64,000 nucleotides of DNA, taken from NCBI RefSeq assembly GCF_002161215.1, contig NZ_NFMB01000002.1, positions 460,199 to 524,198 on the forward strand. The letters are read 5' to 3'. Every line of letters starts with the position of its first letter. The first letter of the stretch is position 1. This DNA is from Flavonifractor sp. An10 (GTDB lineage Bacteria > Bacillota > Clostridia > Oscillospirales > Oscillospiraceae). A program made the position numbers and the translations under genes. Below are positions 51,625 through 60,079 of this stretch, piece by piece. The notes under the pieces are model-generated. The model saw only the letters and a program-made list of their open reading frames with translations, was not told where the DNA came from and did no database searches.

Positions 51625-52797
51625 TTACTCGGCCTTGAAGATGCCGGCCGCGCCCATGCCGCCGGCGATGCACATGGTCACCAGGGCGTACTTGCCGCCG
51701 GTGCGGCGCAGTTCGGAGATGGCCTTGCAGCTCAGCACCGCGCCGGTGGCGCCCAGGGGGTGGCCCAGAGCCATGGCGCCGCCGTTGGGGTTGACCTTGG
51801 CGGGGTTAAGGCCCAGCTCCTTGATGCAGGGGCTGACCTGGGCGGCAAAGGCCTCGTTGAGCTCAATGACATCCATGTCGTCCACGGTGAGGCCGGTGTA
51901 CGCCATCACCTTGGGCACGGCGTAGATGGGGCCCAGGCCCATGTAGGCGGGATCCAGGCCGCCCACGCAGAAGCCCAGGAAGGAGGCCAGAGGCTTGATG
52001 CCCAGCTTGTTGGCCTTGTCCCGGCTCATCAGCACCAGGAAGGCGGCGCCGTCACTGGTCTGGGAGGAGGTGGCGGCGGTGACCCGGCCGTTCTCCTTGA
52101 AGCAGGGCTTCATGGACGCCATCTTCTCCAGAGTGGTGTCCCGGCGGATGCCCTGATCCTTGTCAAAGACGATCTCGTTGCCGTCCGCGTCCACGCCGGG
52201 CAGGGGGATGATCTGCTCGTCGAACCAGCCGGCGTCCTGGGCGCGGGCCGCCTTCTGGTGGCTCTCCAGGGCCAGGCGATCCATCTCCTCCCGGGTGACG
52301 TTGTACTTCTCCGCCACGTTCTCGGCGGTCTCACCGTTGGAGATGTACTGGGCGGGGTCGTGCTCCACCAGCCAGGGATCCCGGTCGCCGCTGCGATCCA
52401 GGGTCATGGGCAGGGCGGTCATGGACTCGATGCCGCCGGCCACGATGCAGTCGGCCTGGCCCGCCTCGATCTGCCAGGCGGCCAGGGCCACGGCCTGGAG
52501 GGAGGAGGAGCAGAAGCGGTCTACGGTGAGGCCGCAGGCGGTGTAGGGCAGGCCGGCCCGGGCGGCCACCAGCCGGGCGGGGTTGAGGCCCTGCTTGGCC
52601 TCGGGGATGGCACAACCCAGGATCACGTCCTCCACCAGGGCGGGATCCAGCTGAGGGATCTTCTCCATCACGCCCTTGAGAACCAGGCCGCCCATGTCGA
52701 TGGGGTGCATGTTGCGCAGGGCGCCCTTTTTGCCGGACTTGGCCACGGCGGAGCGGCCGTAGGCCACCACCACCGTCTTGCTTAACGGTTTTGCCAT
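51625..52797 (-). CDS. Acetyl-CoA acetyltransferase (thiolase)
   Basis: 390 residues. Nucleophile Cys96 (DRFCSSSLQ), NEAFAAQ, His in GGAMALGHPLGATGA and the second Cys376 (MCIAGGMGAAG). It is a degradative or biosynthetic thiolase of the two-acetyl-CoA type. In this operon it would split acetoacetyl-CoA made by the BKACE or CoA-transferase into two acetyl-CoA. It starts 1 base before the CoA-transferase B stop. Confidence 0.93.
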   Translation of the reverse strand: MAKPLSKTVVVAYGRSAVAKSGKKGALRNMHPIDMGGLVLKGVMEKIPQLDPALVEDVILGCAIPEAKQGLNPARLVAARAGLPYTACGLTVDRFCSSSLQAVALAAWQIEAGQADCIVAGGIESMTALPMTLDRSGDRDPWLVEHDPAQYISNGETAENVAEKYNVTREEMDRLALESHQKAARAQDAGWFDEQIIPLPGVDADGNEIVFDKDQGIRRDTTLEKMASMKPCFKENGRVTAATSSQTSDGAAFLVLMSRDKANKLGIKPLASFLGFCVGGLDPAYMGLGPIYAVPKVMAYTGLTVDDMDVIELNEAFAAQVSPCIKELGLNPAKVNPNGGAMALGHPLGATGAVLSCKAISELRRTGGKYALVTMCIAGGMGAAGIFKAE

Positions 52798-52798
52798 A

Positions 52799-53449
52799 TC
52801 AATCTTCCTCCATTTCCTTCAGCTCGGGTGAGATGATCAGTTGGGGCTCCACAGCGGCCTGGATCTCCTCCACGGTATGGCCCTTCCGGATCTCGGAGAG
52901 CACCAGGCCCTCGCCGGTGACGTCAATGACGCAGCGGTCGGTGACAATGTGGTTGACGCACCGCACGGCGGTGAGGGGCAGGGTGCACTCTTTGACGATC
53001 TTGGGAGAGCCGTCCTTGGCCACCAGTTCCATGGCCACAATCACGTTCTTGGCCCCGTTGCACAGATCCATGGCGCCCCCCATGCCGAAGGCCCGGCCGG
53101 GGGTGGCCCAGTTGGCCAGATCGCCGTCGGCGGACACCTGCAGACCGCCCAGCACGGTGGCCGCCAGGCGGCCGGAGCGGATCACGCAGAAGGAGGCGGC
53201 CACGTCAAAGGCGCTGCTGCCCGGCACGGGGACGAAGTTGACCCCGCCGGCGTTGGCGTACCGCTCGTTCACCATCAGGCCCTCGGCCTTGGGGCCGATG
53301 CCGATGAAGCCGTTCTCGCTCTGGAACAGGACTCCGGACACGGCGTAGCTGCCGCACAGGCTGGGGATGCCGATGCCCAGATTGACCACGTCGCCGGGCT
53401 TGAAGTAGGCGGCGGCCCGCTTTGCGATAAAATCTCTGTTGTTCATCAT
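52799..53449 (-). CDS. CoA-transferase, subunit B
   Basis: 216 residues. The catalytic Glu sits in LFQSENGFIGIGP (residues about 43-55), and VVNLGIGIPSL, GGAMDL and the CoA-contact region follow. It belongs to family I two-subunit CoA-transferases such as acetoacetate or butyrate-acetoacetate transferase. Partner A lies 13 bases upstream. Confidence 0.93.
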   Translation of the reverse strand: MMNNRDFIAKRAAAYFKPGDVVNLGIGIPSLCGSYAVSGVLFQSENGFIGIGPKAEGLMVNERYANAGGVNFVPVPGSSAFDVAASFCVIRSGRLAATVLGGLQVSADGDLANWATPGRAFGMGGAMDLCNGAKNVIVAMELVAKDGSPKIVKECTLPLTAVRCVNHIVTDRCVIDVTGEGLVLSEIRKGHTVEEIQAAVEPQLIISPELKEMEED

Positions 53450-53462
53450 GGCTCTCCCCTCC

Positions 53463-54116
53463 TTACGCCAGAATCATGTCCACGAACATGCCGGGCACCT
53501 TGACCTCGTCCGGGCCGATCTCGCCCAGGTCGCAGAAGTGGTCGCACTCCACGATGGACAGGGTGCCGCAGGTGGCGACCACCGGATGGGAGGCGTGTCC
53601 GCTGCTGCCGGAATAGGTCAGGTTGCCGATGGGATCGGCCCGGCGGCAGCGGGTGAGGGCCACGTCGGCGTGTAGGGCGGTTTCCAGCAGGTAGCGCTCA
53701 CCGTTGACGGTAATCACCTGCTTGCCCTCCTCCACCACGGTGCCCAGGCCGGTCTTGGTGAGTACGCCGCCCAGGCCGGCGCCGCCGCAGCGGATGCGCT
53801 CGATAAAGGTGCCCATGGGGTTGAACTCGGCCTTCAGCAGGCCGGACTGGATGCGCTGGTTGGTCAGGGGGTTGGTGCCCACGTGGGTGGTGATCATCGC
53901 GTCCACCCGGCCGTTTTCGAGCAGCAGGCTCACCCCGTGGCCGGGATCGCTGGAGTCGATGGAGTAGACGGTCAGGTGCTTGGCGCCGCTCTCCAGCAGG
54001 CAGTCGATGAGCCGGTCGGGCATGTACTGGTTGGTCTGTCCGCCGATGGCGATGGTCTGCCCGTCCTTAAACTGGGCGATAATCTCTTCTCTGCTGCGTA
54101 CCTTACTCAGTTCCAT
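53463..54116 (-). CDS. CoA-transferase, subunit A
   Basis: 217 residues. GQTIAIGGQTNQYMPDRLIDCLLE is the usual first fold (with GGQTNQ where acetoacetate enzymes have GGF), and GAGLGGVLTKTGLGTVVEEGK matches GxGTxxxxx of the family. It pairs with subunit B to move CoA between acids, for example from acetyl-CoA to acetoacetate. The altered GGQTNQ loop may reflect a different acyl acceptor. Confidence 0.92.
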   Translation of the reverse strand: MELSKVRSREEIIAQFKDGQTIAIGGQTNQYMPDRLIDCLLESGAKHLTVYSIDSSDPGHGVSLLLENGRVDAMITTHVGTNPLTNQRIQSGLLKAEFNPMGTFIERIRCGGAGLGGVLTKTGLGTVVEEGKQVITVNGERYLLETALHADVALTRCRRADPIGNLTYSGSSGHASHPVVATCGTLSIVECDHFCDLGEIGPDEVKVPGMFVDMILA

Positions 54117-54158
54117 ATCGTTCTCCTTCGCTCAGATTTTCTTCGGGCGGGCAGGGGC

Positions 54159-55121
54159 TCACAGCTTGCGGTGGAGCTTGAGCAGCTCAATGAGCATCTG
54201 ATCCCGGTAGGCGGCGCACGCCTCGTTGGTGTGGCCGATATAATCGGGGAAGTTCTTCATCTCCTGATCCACGCCGGGCTGGGCCACCTCGGCCCAGTTG
54301 TCGGGCTGGTGCGTCCAGGAGGCCATGTCGGCCAGCCAGCGGTCGCCGGAGTTGCCCAGCATGTTCACCATGCCGGTGAGGCCGCCGGGGTTGCCCAGCT
54401 GCATGATCATGTTGTGGCCGAAGATGGCCCAGCGCAGGCCGGGGCCGTACACCAGGGCCTTGTCCGCGTCCTCCACGGAGCACACGCCCCGCATGACCAG
54501 ATCCTGCACCTCCCGGTAGAGGGCCAGCTGGAGGCGGTTGGCGATGAAGCCGGGGCACTCGCGGCGCAGGAGGACGGCCTCCTTGCCGATGGACTGGTAG
54601 AAGTCATAGGCCAGCTGGAGCAGCTCAGGGTCGGTCTTGTCGCCGGAGGTCAGCTCCACCAGGGGGATGAGGTGGGGGGGATTGTAGGGGTGGGCGCCCA
54701 CGCAGCGCTCGGGATGGGCGGCCTTGGCGGCGATGTCGGAGATGAGCAGGCCGGAGGTGCTGGAGGCGTAAACGGCCTCGGGGGAGGCTGACTGCTCGGC
54801 CTGGGCCAGGATGGACTGCTTGATCTCCAGGCGCTCGGGGCCGCTCTCCTGGATGAACTGGGCGTCCTTCACCGCCTCCTCCATGGAGGTGGTCAGGCGG
54901 ATGCGGGCCACGATCTCCGCCCGGCGCTCCGGAGTGATGGCGTTGAAGTTCTCCAGGGCGTCCAGGCTCTTGTGCATCTGGCCCTCGCTCTTTTTCAGCT
55001 GCTCGTCGTTGATGTCGTACAGGGTGACGTCCAGGCCGCGCATGGCGAACTGGATGGCCCAGCTGGAACCGATGACGCCGCCGCCCACACAGGCGACGCG
55101 CCTGATATCTGTAACTTTCAT
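54159..55121 (-). CDS. 3-Hydroxyacid dehydrogenase (lambda-crystallin / carnitine dehydrogenase type)
   Basis: 320 residues. N-terminal NAD fold CVGGGVIGSSWAIQFAMRG with Asp in LYDINDEQ; the active site has SSTSGLLIS, His in GAHPYNPPHLIPLVE and Asn in GFIANRLQLA. The C-terminal VYGPGLRWAIFGHNM is typical of lambda-crystallin, L-gulonate and carnitine dehydrogenases, which act on free hydroxyacids rather than CoA esters. In this operon it would turn a 3-hydroxyacid into the beta-keto acid for the BKACE. About 160 bases of non-coding sequence separate it from the next upstream gene. Confidence 0.85.
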   Translation of the reverse strand: MKVTDIRRVACVGGGVIGSSWAIQFAMRGLDVTLYDINDEQLKKSEGQMHKSLDALENFNAITPERRAEIVARIRLTTSMEEAVKDAQFIQESGPERLEIKQSILAQAEQSASPEAVYASSTSGLLISDIAAKAAHPERCVGAHPYNPPHLIPLVELTSGDKTDPELLQLAYDFYQSIGKEAVLLRRECPGFIANRLQLALYREVQDLVMRGVCSVEDADKALVYGPGLRWAIFGHNMIMQLGNPGGLTGMVNMLGNSGDRWLADMASWTHQPDNWAEVAQPGVDQEMKNFPDYIGHTNEACAAYRDQMLIELLKLHRKL

Positions 55122-55281
55122 GGCTCTGATCTCCTTTGTCTGAGATTCAACAGGTCCCGGCGGAGCGGTATGCCCGCCGCAGTCGGGATATGGGGAACCG
55201 CCAGGCGGTGAAATCCGGTCTGGCGGCTCCAGGGAAAGGGTATCTCCGGTGTGTCGGAGGCGGTGGTGAAGCCGTGGACGG

Positions 55282-55563
55282 TCAGCTGCAGTAGCGCAGC
55301 TGGGTGGCGGTGCGCACCATCTCGTCCCAGTCGCCGAACTGGGTGCTCTCCTTGACGAAGGCGTCCAGCAGCGGGGGCGCGTAGATCAGGGTGTCCGCCT
55401 TCCAGTTGAGGATGACCGCGCTGGAAAACTGGAAGCCCTCAAAGTTGTCAAAGCGGGTGTGCTGCTGCATGAACTCATCGGTGAAGATGTCCTCCAGCAG
55501 CTTCATCAGCTCCGGGGCGTTGTCCAGGAACACATAGCCCTGATTAGGGTTTGTCTGTTCCAT
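55282..55563 (-). CDS. Small operon protein of unknown function
   Basis: 93 residues from ATG 55563, inside the end of the DUF362 gene (20-base overlap), so probably translationally coupled. Soluble, acidic and aromatic (YVFLDNAPELMKLLEDIFTDEFMQQHTRF; FSSAVILNWKADTLIYAPPLLDAFVKEST). It has one Cys (second last). I recognise no family. The place between DUF362 and the dehydrogenase implies a part in the same pathway, perhaps as a small subunit. Confidence 0.6.
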   Translation of the reverse strand: MEQTNPNQGYVFLDNAPELMKLLEDIFTDEFMQQHTRFDNFEGFQFSSAVILNWKADTLIYAPPLLDAFVKESTQFGDWDEMVRTATQLRYCS

Positions 55564-56824
55564 AGAACTTGGCAGCCTCCTTCTCCACATAGCCGCGCCA
55601 GGCGGGGGCGTCGTCCTCCATCCGCTGGCGGATCCAGGGCATCAGCTCGGGCTGGCCGGTGACGGCCTCCTTGCGGACGACGGTCATGTACAGGGAGCCC
55701 TCTCCGGGCGGGCAGCCGGGCAGGAAGTAGGCGTCGGGGTGCTCCTTCAGGTGCCGGCGGGTGCAGTTGCCGTGGAGGATGATCTGCTTGTCGGGGATGC
55801 TGGGATCCAGCTTGTTGTCGCAGCCGGCCACAACGGTCATGCCCTTGTTCTCGTCGTAGATGCCGATGGCCTTCAGGGTCTCCATGTTCAGGGTCAGCAG
55901 GGCCTGGCAGCTGGAGCAGGCACCCTCGCAGTGGACGTCGTACTCGGGCCAGCGGTTGCGGATGTCCTCCAGGTAGGGAACCCACATCTTCTTGTAGCAG
56001 TCCTCGATCTTGTCGCCCACCACTTCGATGTTCTCCTGGTCGGTGGTGCCCAGGCCCACCTCGTCGGCCACCTTGAAGTAGCTCACGCCGTCGGGATCAA
56101 TGCCCACCAGCTCGCAGGCGATGCGATCCAGGGCCACGGGATCCTTGGAGCCCATGACGCAGTCCAGCTCAATGGGAGTGGGGGTGTGGGGGGAGTAGCC
56201 GCTGGCGGCGCTCATCACGTCCATGATGTTCAGATCGGGCTTGCAGACGCTCCACACGTCCATCATGGCCATGGTCAGGTTCTGGCGGTGCATGGTGGTG
56301 TGAACCTGATCCTGCACCACGCCCTTGATGTTCTTCAGCGCGCCGGAGAACACCATGCTGGCGTGGGCCTTCAGGATGGGCAGGTTGATGATGTGCTCGG
56401 CCTCCAGCAGCAGCTTGGGCAGCTTCACGTGGGAGATGTTGGAGCGGTAGCCGCGCACGGCCACGTTGACCAGATCCTTCTCCCGCTTGATGTCGTAGAG
56501 CTCCACGCCCTCCTCCGCGGCCATCTTGGCGATGCCGCAGGCCTCATAGCACTCCATGGTGTCGCAGCCCACGGCGGCGGACTCGGCGATGACGATGCGC
56601 TTGGGATTGGCCTTGCGCACCTCGCGGATGACGGCGCGGACGGTCTCGGGATGGGTGCACACGGCAAACTCCGGGGGAGCGGCGTGGCCCGCGTTGGGCT
56701 TGAGCACCACGGTGGAGTTGGGCTCGATCAGGTTGGTGACGCCGCCCAGCATGTCAAAGACGCGGGTGACGTTCTCCTGCACGTCCTTGCTATGAGCCAG
56801 CGCCACGACAGACTTCTTGCTCAT
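55544..56824 (-). CDS. DUF362 Cys-rich protein
   Basis: 426 residues. The DUF362 domain spans about 10-290 (VLKPNAGHAAPPEFAVCTHPETVRAVIREV; INLPILKAHASMVFSGALKNIKGVV). The last 130 residues have seven or more Cys in pairs (CEGACSSCQ, AGCDN, HGNCTRR, LPGCPPGEG), unlike the plain CxxCxxC ferredoxin tail of other members. An iron-sulfur or metal centre is plausible. The function of DUF362 is unknown. It follows the transporter gene by 46 bases. Confidence 0.75.
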   Translation of the reverse strand: MSKKSVVALAHSKDVQENVTRVFDMLGGVTNLIEPNSTVVLKPNAGHAAPPEFAVCTHPETVRAVIREVRKANPKRIVIAESAAVGCDTMECYEACGIAKMAAEEGVELYDIKREKDLVNVAVRGYRSNISHVKLPKLLLEAEHIINLPILKAHASMVFSGALKNIKGVVQDQVHTTMHRQNLTMAMMDVWSVCKPDLNIMDVMSAASGYSPHTPTPIELDCVMGSKDPVALDRIACELVGIDPDGVSYFKVADEVGLGTTDQENIEVVGDKIEDCYKKMWVPYLEDIRNRWPEYDVHCEGACSSCQALLTLNMETLKAIGIYDENKGMTVVAGCDNKLDPSIPDKQIILHGNCTRRHLKEHPDAYFLPGCPPGEGSLYMTVVRKEAVTGQPELMPWIRQRMEDDAPAWRGYVEKEAAKFYGTDKP

Positions 56825-56869
56825 GATGTTGCCTCCTTCTAATCTTTTTTACAATAACTGCCCACAAGC

Positions 56870-58141
56870 TCAGTTTTTGTGAGCGGCCATGTAGTCCTGG
56901 TCGTACTTGTGATCCTGGATAGCCAGAATCAGGAACAGGGAGATGAGGGCCAGCACGGCGAACACGATATAGACCGCGCTGATGCTGTGGAACAGGCCCT
57001 GCACGATGCCGTTGACGGCGAAGTTGCACATAAAGATGATGTTGGTGATCGGGAAGACCACGCTGTTGACCTTGGCGTAGCCCACGCGGCCAAACACGGA
57101 GCCGGGGATGGAGTTCATCAGGTGGGGGGCGGCGGCGCCCAGGAAGCCGATGATCACCAGGGAGATCCACACCAGGGGCATGATGCCGCTGATGTTGCAC
57201 AGCAGAGCCACCACGTACAGCACGGCGGTCATGACGCCGGCCTTCTTGATGCCCAGCTTGAACACGATGCGGCCGATGATCACGGAGCCGATGACGCCGA
57301 TGACGGCGATGGCGCTCATGACGCCGGTGGCCAGGGCCTGGTTCATGCCGACCTCCATGTTGCGGGCCACCAGCTGGGTCATGATGCCCATCTGAACCAG
57401 CATCAGGAAGCCGGTGGACAGCACGCACAGCCAGGTCTCCTTGGTGCACAGCAGCTTGCCGACGGTCCAACCGTGGGGATCCTCCTCCGGGGCGGCGGCG
57501 GCGTAATTGGCCTTGAACTCGGCCTCGGTGACATTATCGGGATAGAGGCCCCGCTCCTGGGGGGTGTTGCGCAGCATCACCGCGCCGATCACGCCCACCA
57601 CCGCGGCCACAACGCCGCAGATCACGGAGCTGACGGCGATGCCCAGGCTGCCCACCAGCACGGTGAGCAGGGGGACGAACACCATGGTGCCGAAGTTGGA
57701 GCCCATGGCCACCACGCTCATGGCCTGGCCCTGCTTGCGGGGGAACCACATGGCAACCAGGGTGCCGATGCCCACGAAGGAGCCGGCGCTCAGGCCGCCG
57801 CCCACACAGCACATGGCGATTAAGTACATGGGCACGCTCACCGCGTTGCCGGTGGCGATGTGGCCCAGGCCCGCCAGGATCAGGCAGCCGGCGGCCACCT
57901 TAGCCGGGCCGATGCGCTGGTTGAGCTGGCCGGCGATGATGGCGATGATCACGCCGACAATGCCGGCCACGGTATTCATGTTCAGGATGATGGTGCGGTC
58001 CACGCCCAGCCGCTCCGCCACGGCGGGGGCAATGACGTTGGTGCCGTCGGCAAAGAAGCCGCCGTTGCTGAAGAAGATCAGGAAGCCGAAGATCAGCAGA
58101 AACCAACCCCAGGCTCCAAAGCCTCGTTTCGTCTGTTCCAT
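56870..58141 (-). CDS. MFS transporter, oxalate/formate antiporter (OxlT)-like
   Basis: 423 residues with 12 membrane helices. FGAWGWFLLIFGFLIFFSNGGFF opens helix 1, and MWFPRKQGQAMSVVAMGSNFG is the family loop between helices 4 and 5. OxlT-like proteins exchange carboxylates. As first gene of the operon it should import the starting acid or export a product. RBS AGGAGGAATGTAAAGTT. A cytoplasmic central loop has EEDPHGWTVG. Confidence 0.9.
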   Translation of the reverse strand: MEQTKRGFGAWGWFLLIFGFLIFFSNGGFFADGTNVIAPAVAERLGVDRTIILNMNTVAGIVGVIIAIIAGQLNQRIGPAKVAAGCLILAGLGHIATGNAVSVPMYLIAMCCVGGGLSAGSFVGIGTLVAMWFPRKQGQAMSVVAMGSNFGTMVFVPLLTVLVGSLGIAVSSVICGVVAAVVGVIGAVMLRNTPQERGLYPDNVTEAEFKANYAAAAPEEDPHGWTVGKLLCTKETWLCVLSTGFLMLVQMGIMTQLVARNMEVGMNQALATGVMSAIAVIGVIGSVIIGRIVFKLGIKKAGVMTAVLYVVALLCNISGIMPLVWISLVIIGFLGAAAPHLMNSIPGSVFGRVGYAKVNSVVFPITNIIFMCNFAVNGIVQGLFHSISAVYIVFAVLALISLFLILAIQDHKYDQDYMAAHKN

Positions 58142-58261
58142 AACTTTACATTCCTCCTGAGTGGGGCGGCAGCTCCGCCCCCAAATCGGTTGAAGCGGGT
58201 ATGCTTGTCGTTTCTCTCTCCCTCCCGCGTTCTGCCTGACGTTCCGGCCGGTATGTCTCGA

Positions 58262-58345
58262 AGCGGTCTTAGTATAACCTTTACAAAGTTATTAGAAAAA
58301 TATATAATGCTTACAGCGGTATAAGCAACTTTTATACTTACCCGG
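58262..58345. promoter_or_regulatory. Divergent control region with LysR-type dyads
   Basis: Two dyads of the T-N11-A type: ATAAC-N9-GTTAT (58,274-58,292) and GCTTA-N8-TAAGC (58,309-58,326). A leftward -10 box TATACT (58,271-58,276) has no good -35, as expected for an activator-dependent operon promoter. Confidence 0.55.
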
Positions 58346-58357
58346 GGGGAAGTTGGC

Positions 58358-59272
58358 ATGGAACTTTCACAGCTTCGTTATTTCATGGCCGTGGCGGAAC
58401 TGGGCAATATGTCCAAAGCCGCGCAGGCGCTCTTTGTCTCTCAGCCCAATCTGAGCACCAGTATTTCCCGCCTGGAGGAAGAGGTCGGCGTGCCCCTCTT
58501 TGACCGCCGGAGGGGCAAAATCGTGCTGAACCAGAATGGTGAGCTGCTGCTGGAAAGCGTCAAGCGCGCGGTAAACACCCTGGACGCCGGCGTGCGGGCG
58601 GTGCGGGATCAGCACGCCGGAAAGTCCGCCCCGCTGTCCCTCGCCTGCATGACGGACGATACCGACCTGCTGGAGCACTTCGTGCTGGACAATCCGGATA
58701 TCAACCTGATCCAGAAGCGGCTGGATCTCCCCGCCCTCACCTTCCTGCTGGAGCGGGGGGAGGTGGATCTGGCCCTGGCGGTGCTGCCGCCTCCCTCGGA
58801 TGAGATTGTCTTCGAGCGGGTGTACAACTGCCACTTCGTGCTGCTGATGAGCCGGGATCACCCCCTGGCCGGGGAGGCGTCCATCACCCGGCACCAGCTG
58901 GCCGGCTGCCGCCTGGCCATCGACGGCTCCCGGGTCAACAAGGAGACCTTCTGCGCCGCGGAGAGCGCCAAGTTCGGCGTGACGCCGGCCATTGACTACG
59001 ATGTGCGCCACCTGAACCTGCTGCTCTCCCTGGTGGAGTCCAACCAGTGCGTCTCCATCGTCCCGGCGGTGAAGTATGAAGAGCTCTATCTCCAGGGCGG
59101 CCACCAGAACGTGGTCTGCCGGGAGTATGCCGACGGCGCGCCCGAGGCATACTGGGGCATCGCCTATAACAAGCGCCGCCCCCTCAATGAGCACGGACAG
59201 CGCTTCCGCGCCTTCGTCCGGGACTACTTCACCCGGATCAATGCCGAGTACGCCGCTGCAACCCGCGCCTGA
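58358..59272 (+). CDS. LysR-family regulator of the retro-Claisen operon
   Basis: 304 residues. Helix-turn-helix MELSQLRYFMAVAELGNMSKAAQALFVSQPNLSTSISRLEEEVG, then a periplasmic-binding-type co-inducer domain (about 90-290, LSLACMTDD, VLPPPSDEIVFERVYNCHFVLLM). It is divergent from the OxlT-like gene with paired dyads between, so it very probably activates that operon when the substrate is present. RBS GGGGGAAGTTGGC. Confidence 0.9.
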   Translation: MELSQLRYFMAVAELGNMSKAAQALFVSQPNLSTSISRLEEEVGVPLFDRRRGKIVLNQNGELLLESVKRAVNTLDAGVRAVRDQHAGKSAPLSLACMTDDTDLLEHFVLDNPDINLIQKRLDLPALTFLLERGEVDLALAVLPPPSDEIVFERVYNCHFVLLMSRDHPLAGEASITRHQLAGCRLAIDGSRVNKETFCAAESAKFGVTPAIDYDVRHLNLLLSLVESNQCVSIVPAVKYEELYLQGGHQNVVCREYADGAPEAYWGIAYNKRRPLNEHGQRFRAFVRDYFTRINAEYAAATRA

Positions 59273-59290
59273 GCCGCGCCAAAAAAATTT

Positions 59291-59325
59291 CACCCCCCGC
59301 CCTAGCATAGCTAGGGCGGGGGGTG
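59291..59325 (+). terminator. Terminator after the LysR gene
   Basis: A perfect 16-bp stem (CACCCCCCGCCCTAGC) with a 3-base loop. No long T tract on the plus strand; A residues before it give a T tract on the minus strand. Confidence 0.75.
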
Positions 59326-59349
59326 CGTCGTCTCCGGGCCGCCGGAGGC

Positions 59350-59378
59350 TTGCCTTTTCCAGGCCGGTTCGCTATAAT
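59350..59378 (+). promoter_or_regulatory. Promoter of the DUF1097 gene
   Basis: TTGCCT (59,350-59,355), a 17-base spacer and TATAAT (59,373-59,378). Confidence 0.7.
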
Positions 59379-59412
59379 CGACTCATTCACGTCACGAAAG
59401 GAATGTAAACTG

Positions 59413-59922
59413 ATGAGTCGGAATGCTGTTTTTCTCTTCTCTGTCTGGACTTCTCTTCTCTCCGCGGTGTTTTATTTTCTCTACGGCTTTACCGCCTTCG
59501 GCGTGCCCTGGGTGATGTTTGTCTGCCTGGCCATCTTCTTCGGCATGGGCGGGCACGTGCGGGATGTGCCCGCCATGTGCCTGAGCGCCCTGGCCGGCTG
59601 CGTCTGGGGCAAGGTGGACTTCCTGCTGATGGATCTGTTCCAGAACCTGGGCCTGGGACTGGCCGCCGCCAGCTTTGTGTCCATCACCCTGGGTACCGCC
59701 GTCACCATGGTGCTCCACATCCACGTGCTGGCCAGAACCCCCTTCCGCCACATGCCCTTCATCTTCGCCGGCGTGTGCCTCACCTTCTCCCAGAACAACG
59801 GCAACACAGTGGGGCTGGCCGCCACCCTGGTCATCGGCATTGTCCTGGCCGCCCTGTGCTCCCTGGGCATGGACTTCGCTGTAAAGCAGTTTCCCCTGCC
59901 GAAAGAAGGGGAGCGGAGCTGA
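59413..59922 (+). CDS. DUF1097 membrane protein
   Basis: 169 residues from ATG 59413, behind AAAGGA. Five hydrophobic segments; FGVPWVMFVCLAIFFGMGGHVRDVPAMCLSALAGCVWGKVD and FTFSQ-like TFSQNNGNTVG match DUF1097 proteins as I remember them. They are thought to be small membrane transporters or accessory proteins; the function is not known. It is monocistronic between two terminators. Confidence 0.75.
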   Translation: MSRNAVFLFSVWTSLLSAVFYFLYGFTAFGVPWVMFVCLAIFFGMGGHVRDVPAMCLSALAGCVWGKVDFLLMDLFQNLGLGLAAASFVSITLGTAVTMVLHIHVLARTPFRHMPFIFAGVCLTFSQNNGNTVGLAATLVIGIVLAALCSLGMDFAVKQFPLPKEGERS

Positions 59923-60016
59923 CGGCAGATCCCGCCGGACACCTTATTATAATATATAGTATGACACTTGAACTAATTGGGCCGGCTTTTGCTCTGCGTA
60001 AAAGAAAAGAGCAGGA

Positions 60017-60064
60017 AAAAGTCCCCTCCGGGGCCTGAAACCAGGCCCCGGAGGGGACTTTTTT
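60017..60064. terminator. Strong bidirectional terminator
   Basis: AAAAAGTCCCCTCCGGGGCCTG, loop AAA, and its complement with TTTTTT. It ends the SDR gene on the minus strand and the DUF1097 gene on the plus strand. Confidence 0.93.
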
Positions 60065-60079
60065 CCGGTAAGCTGCGGG

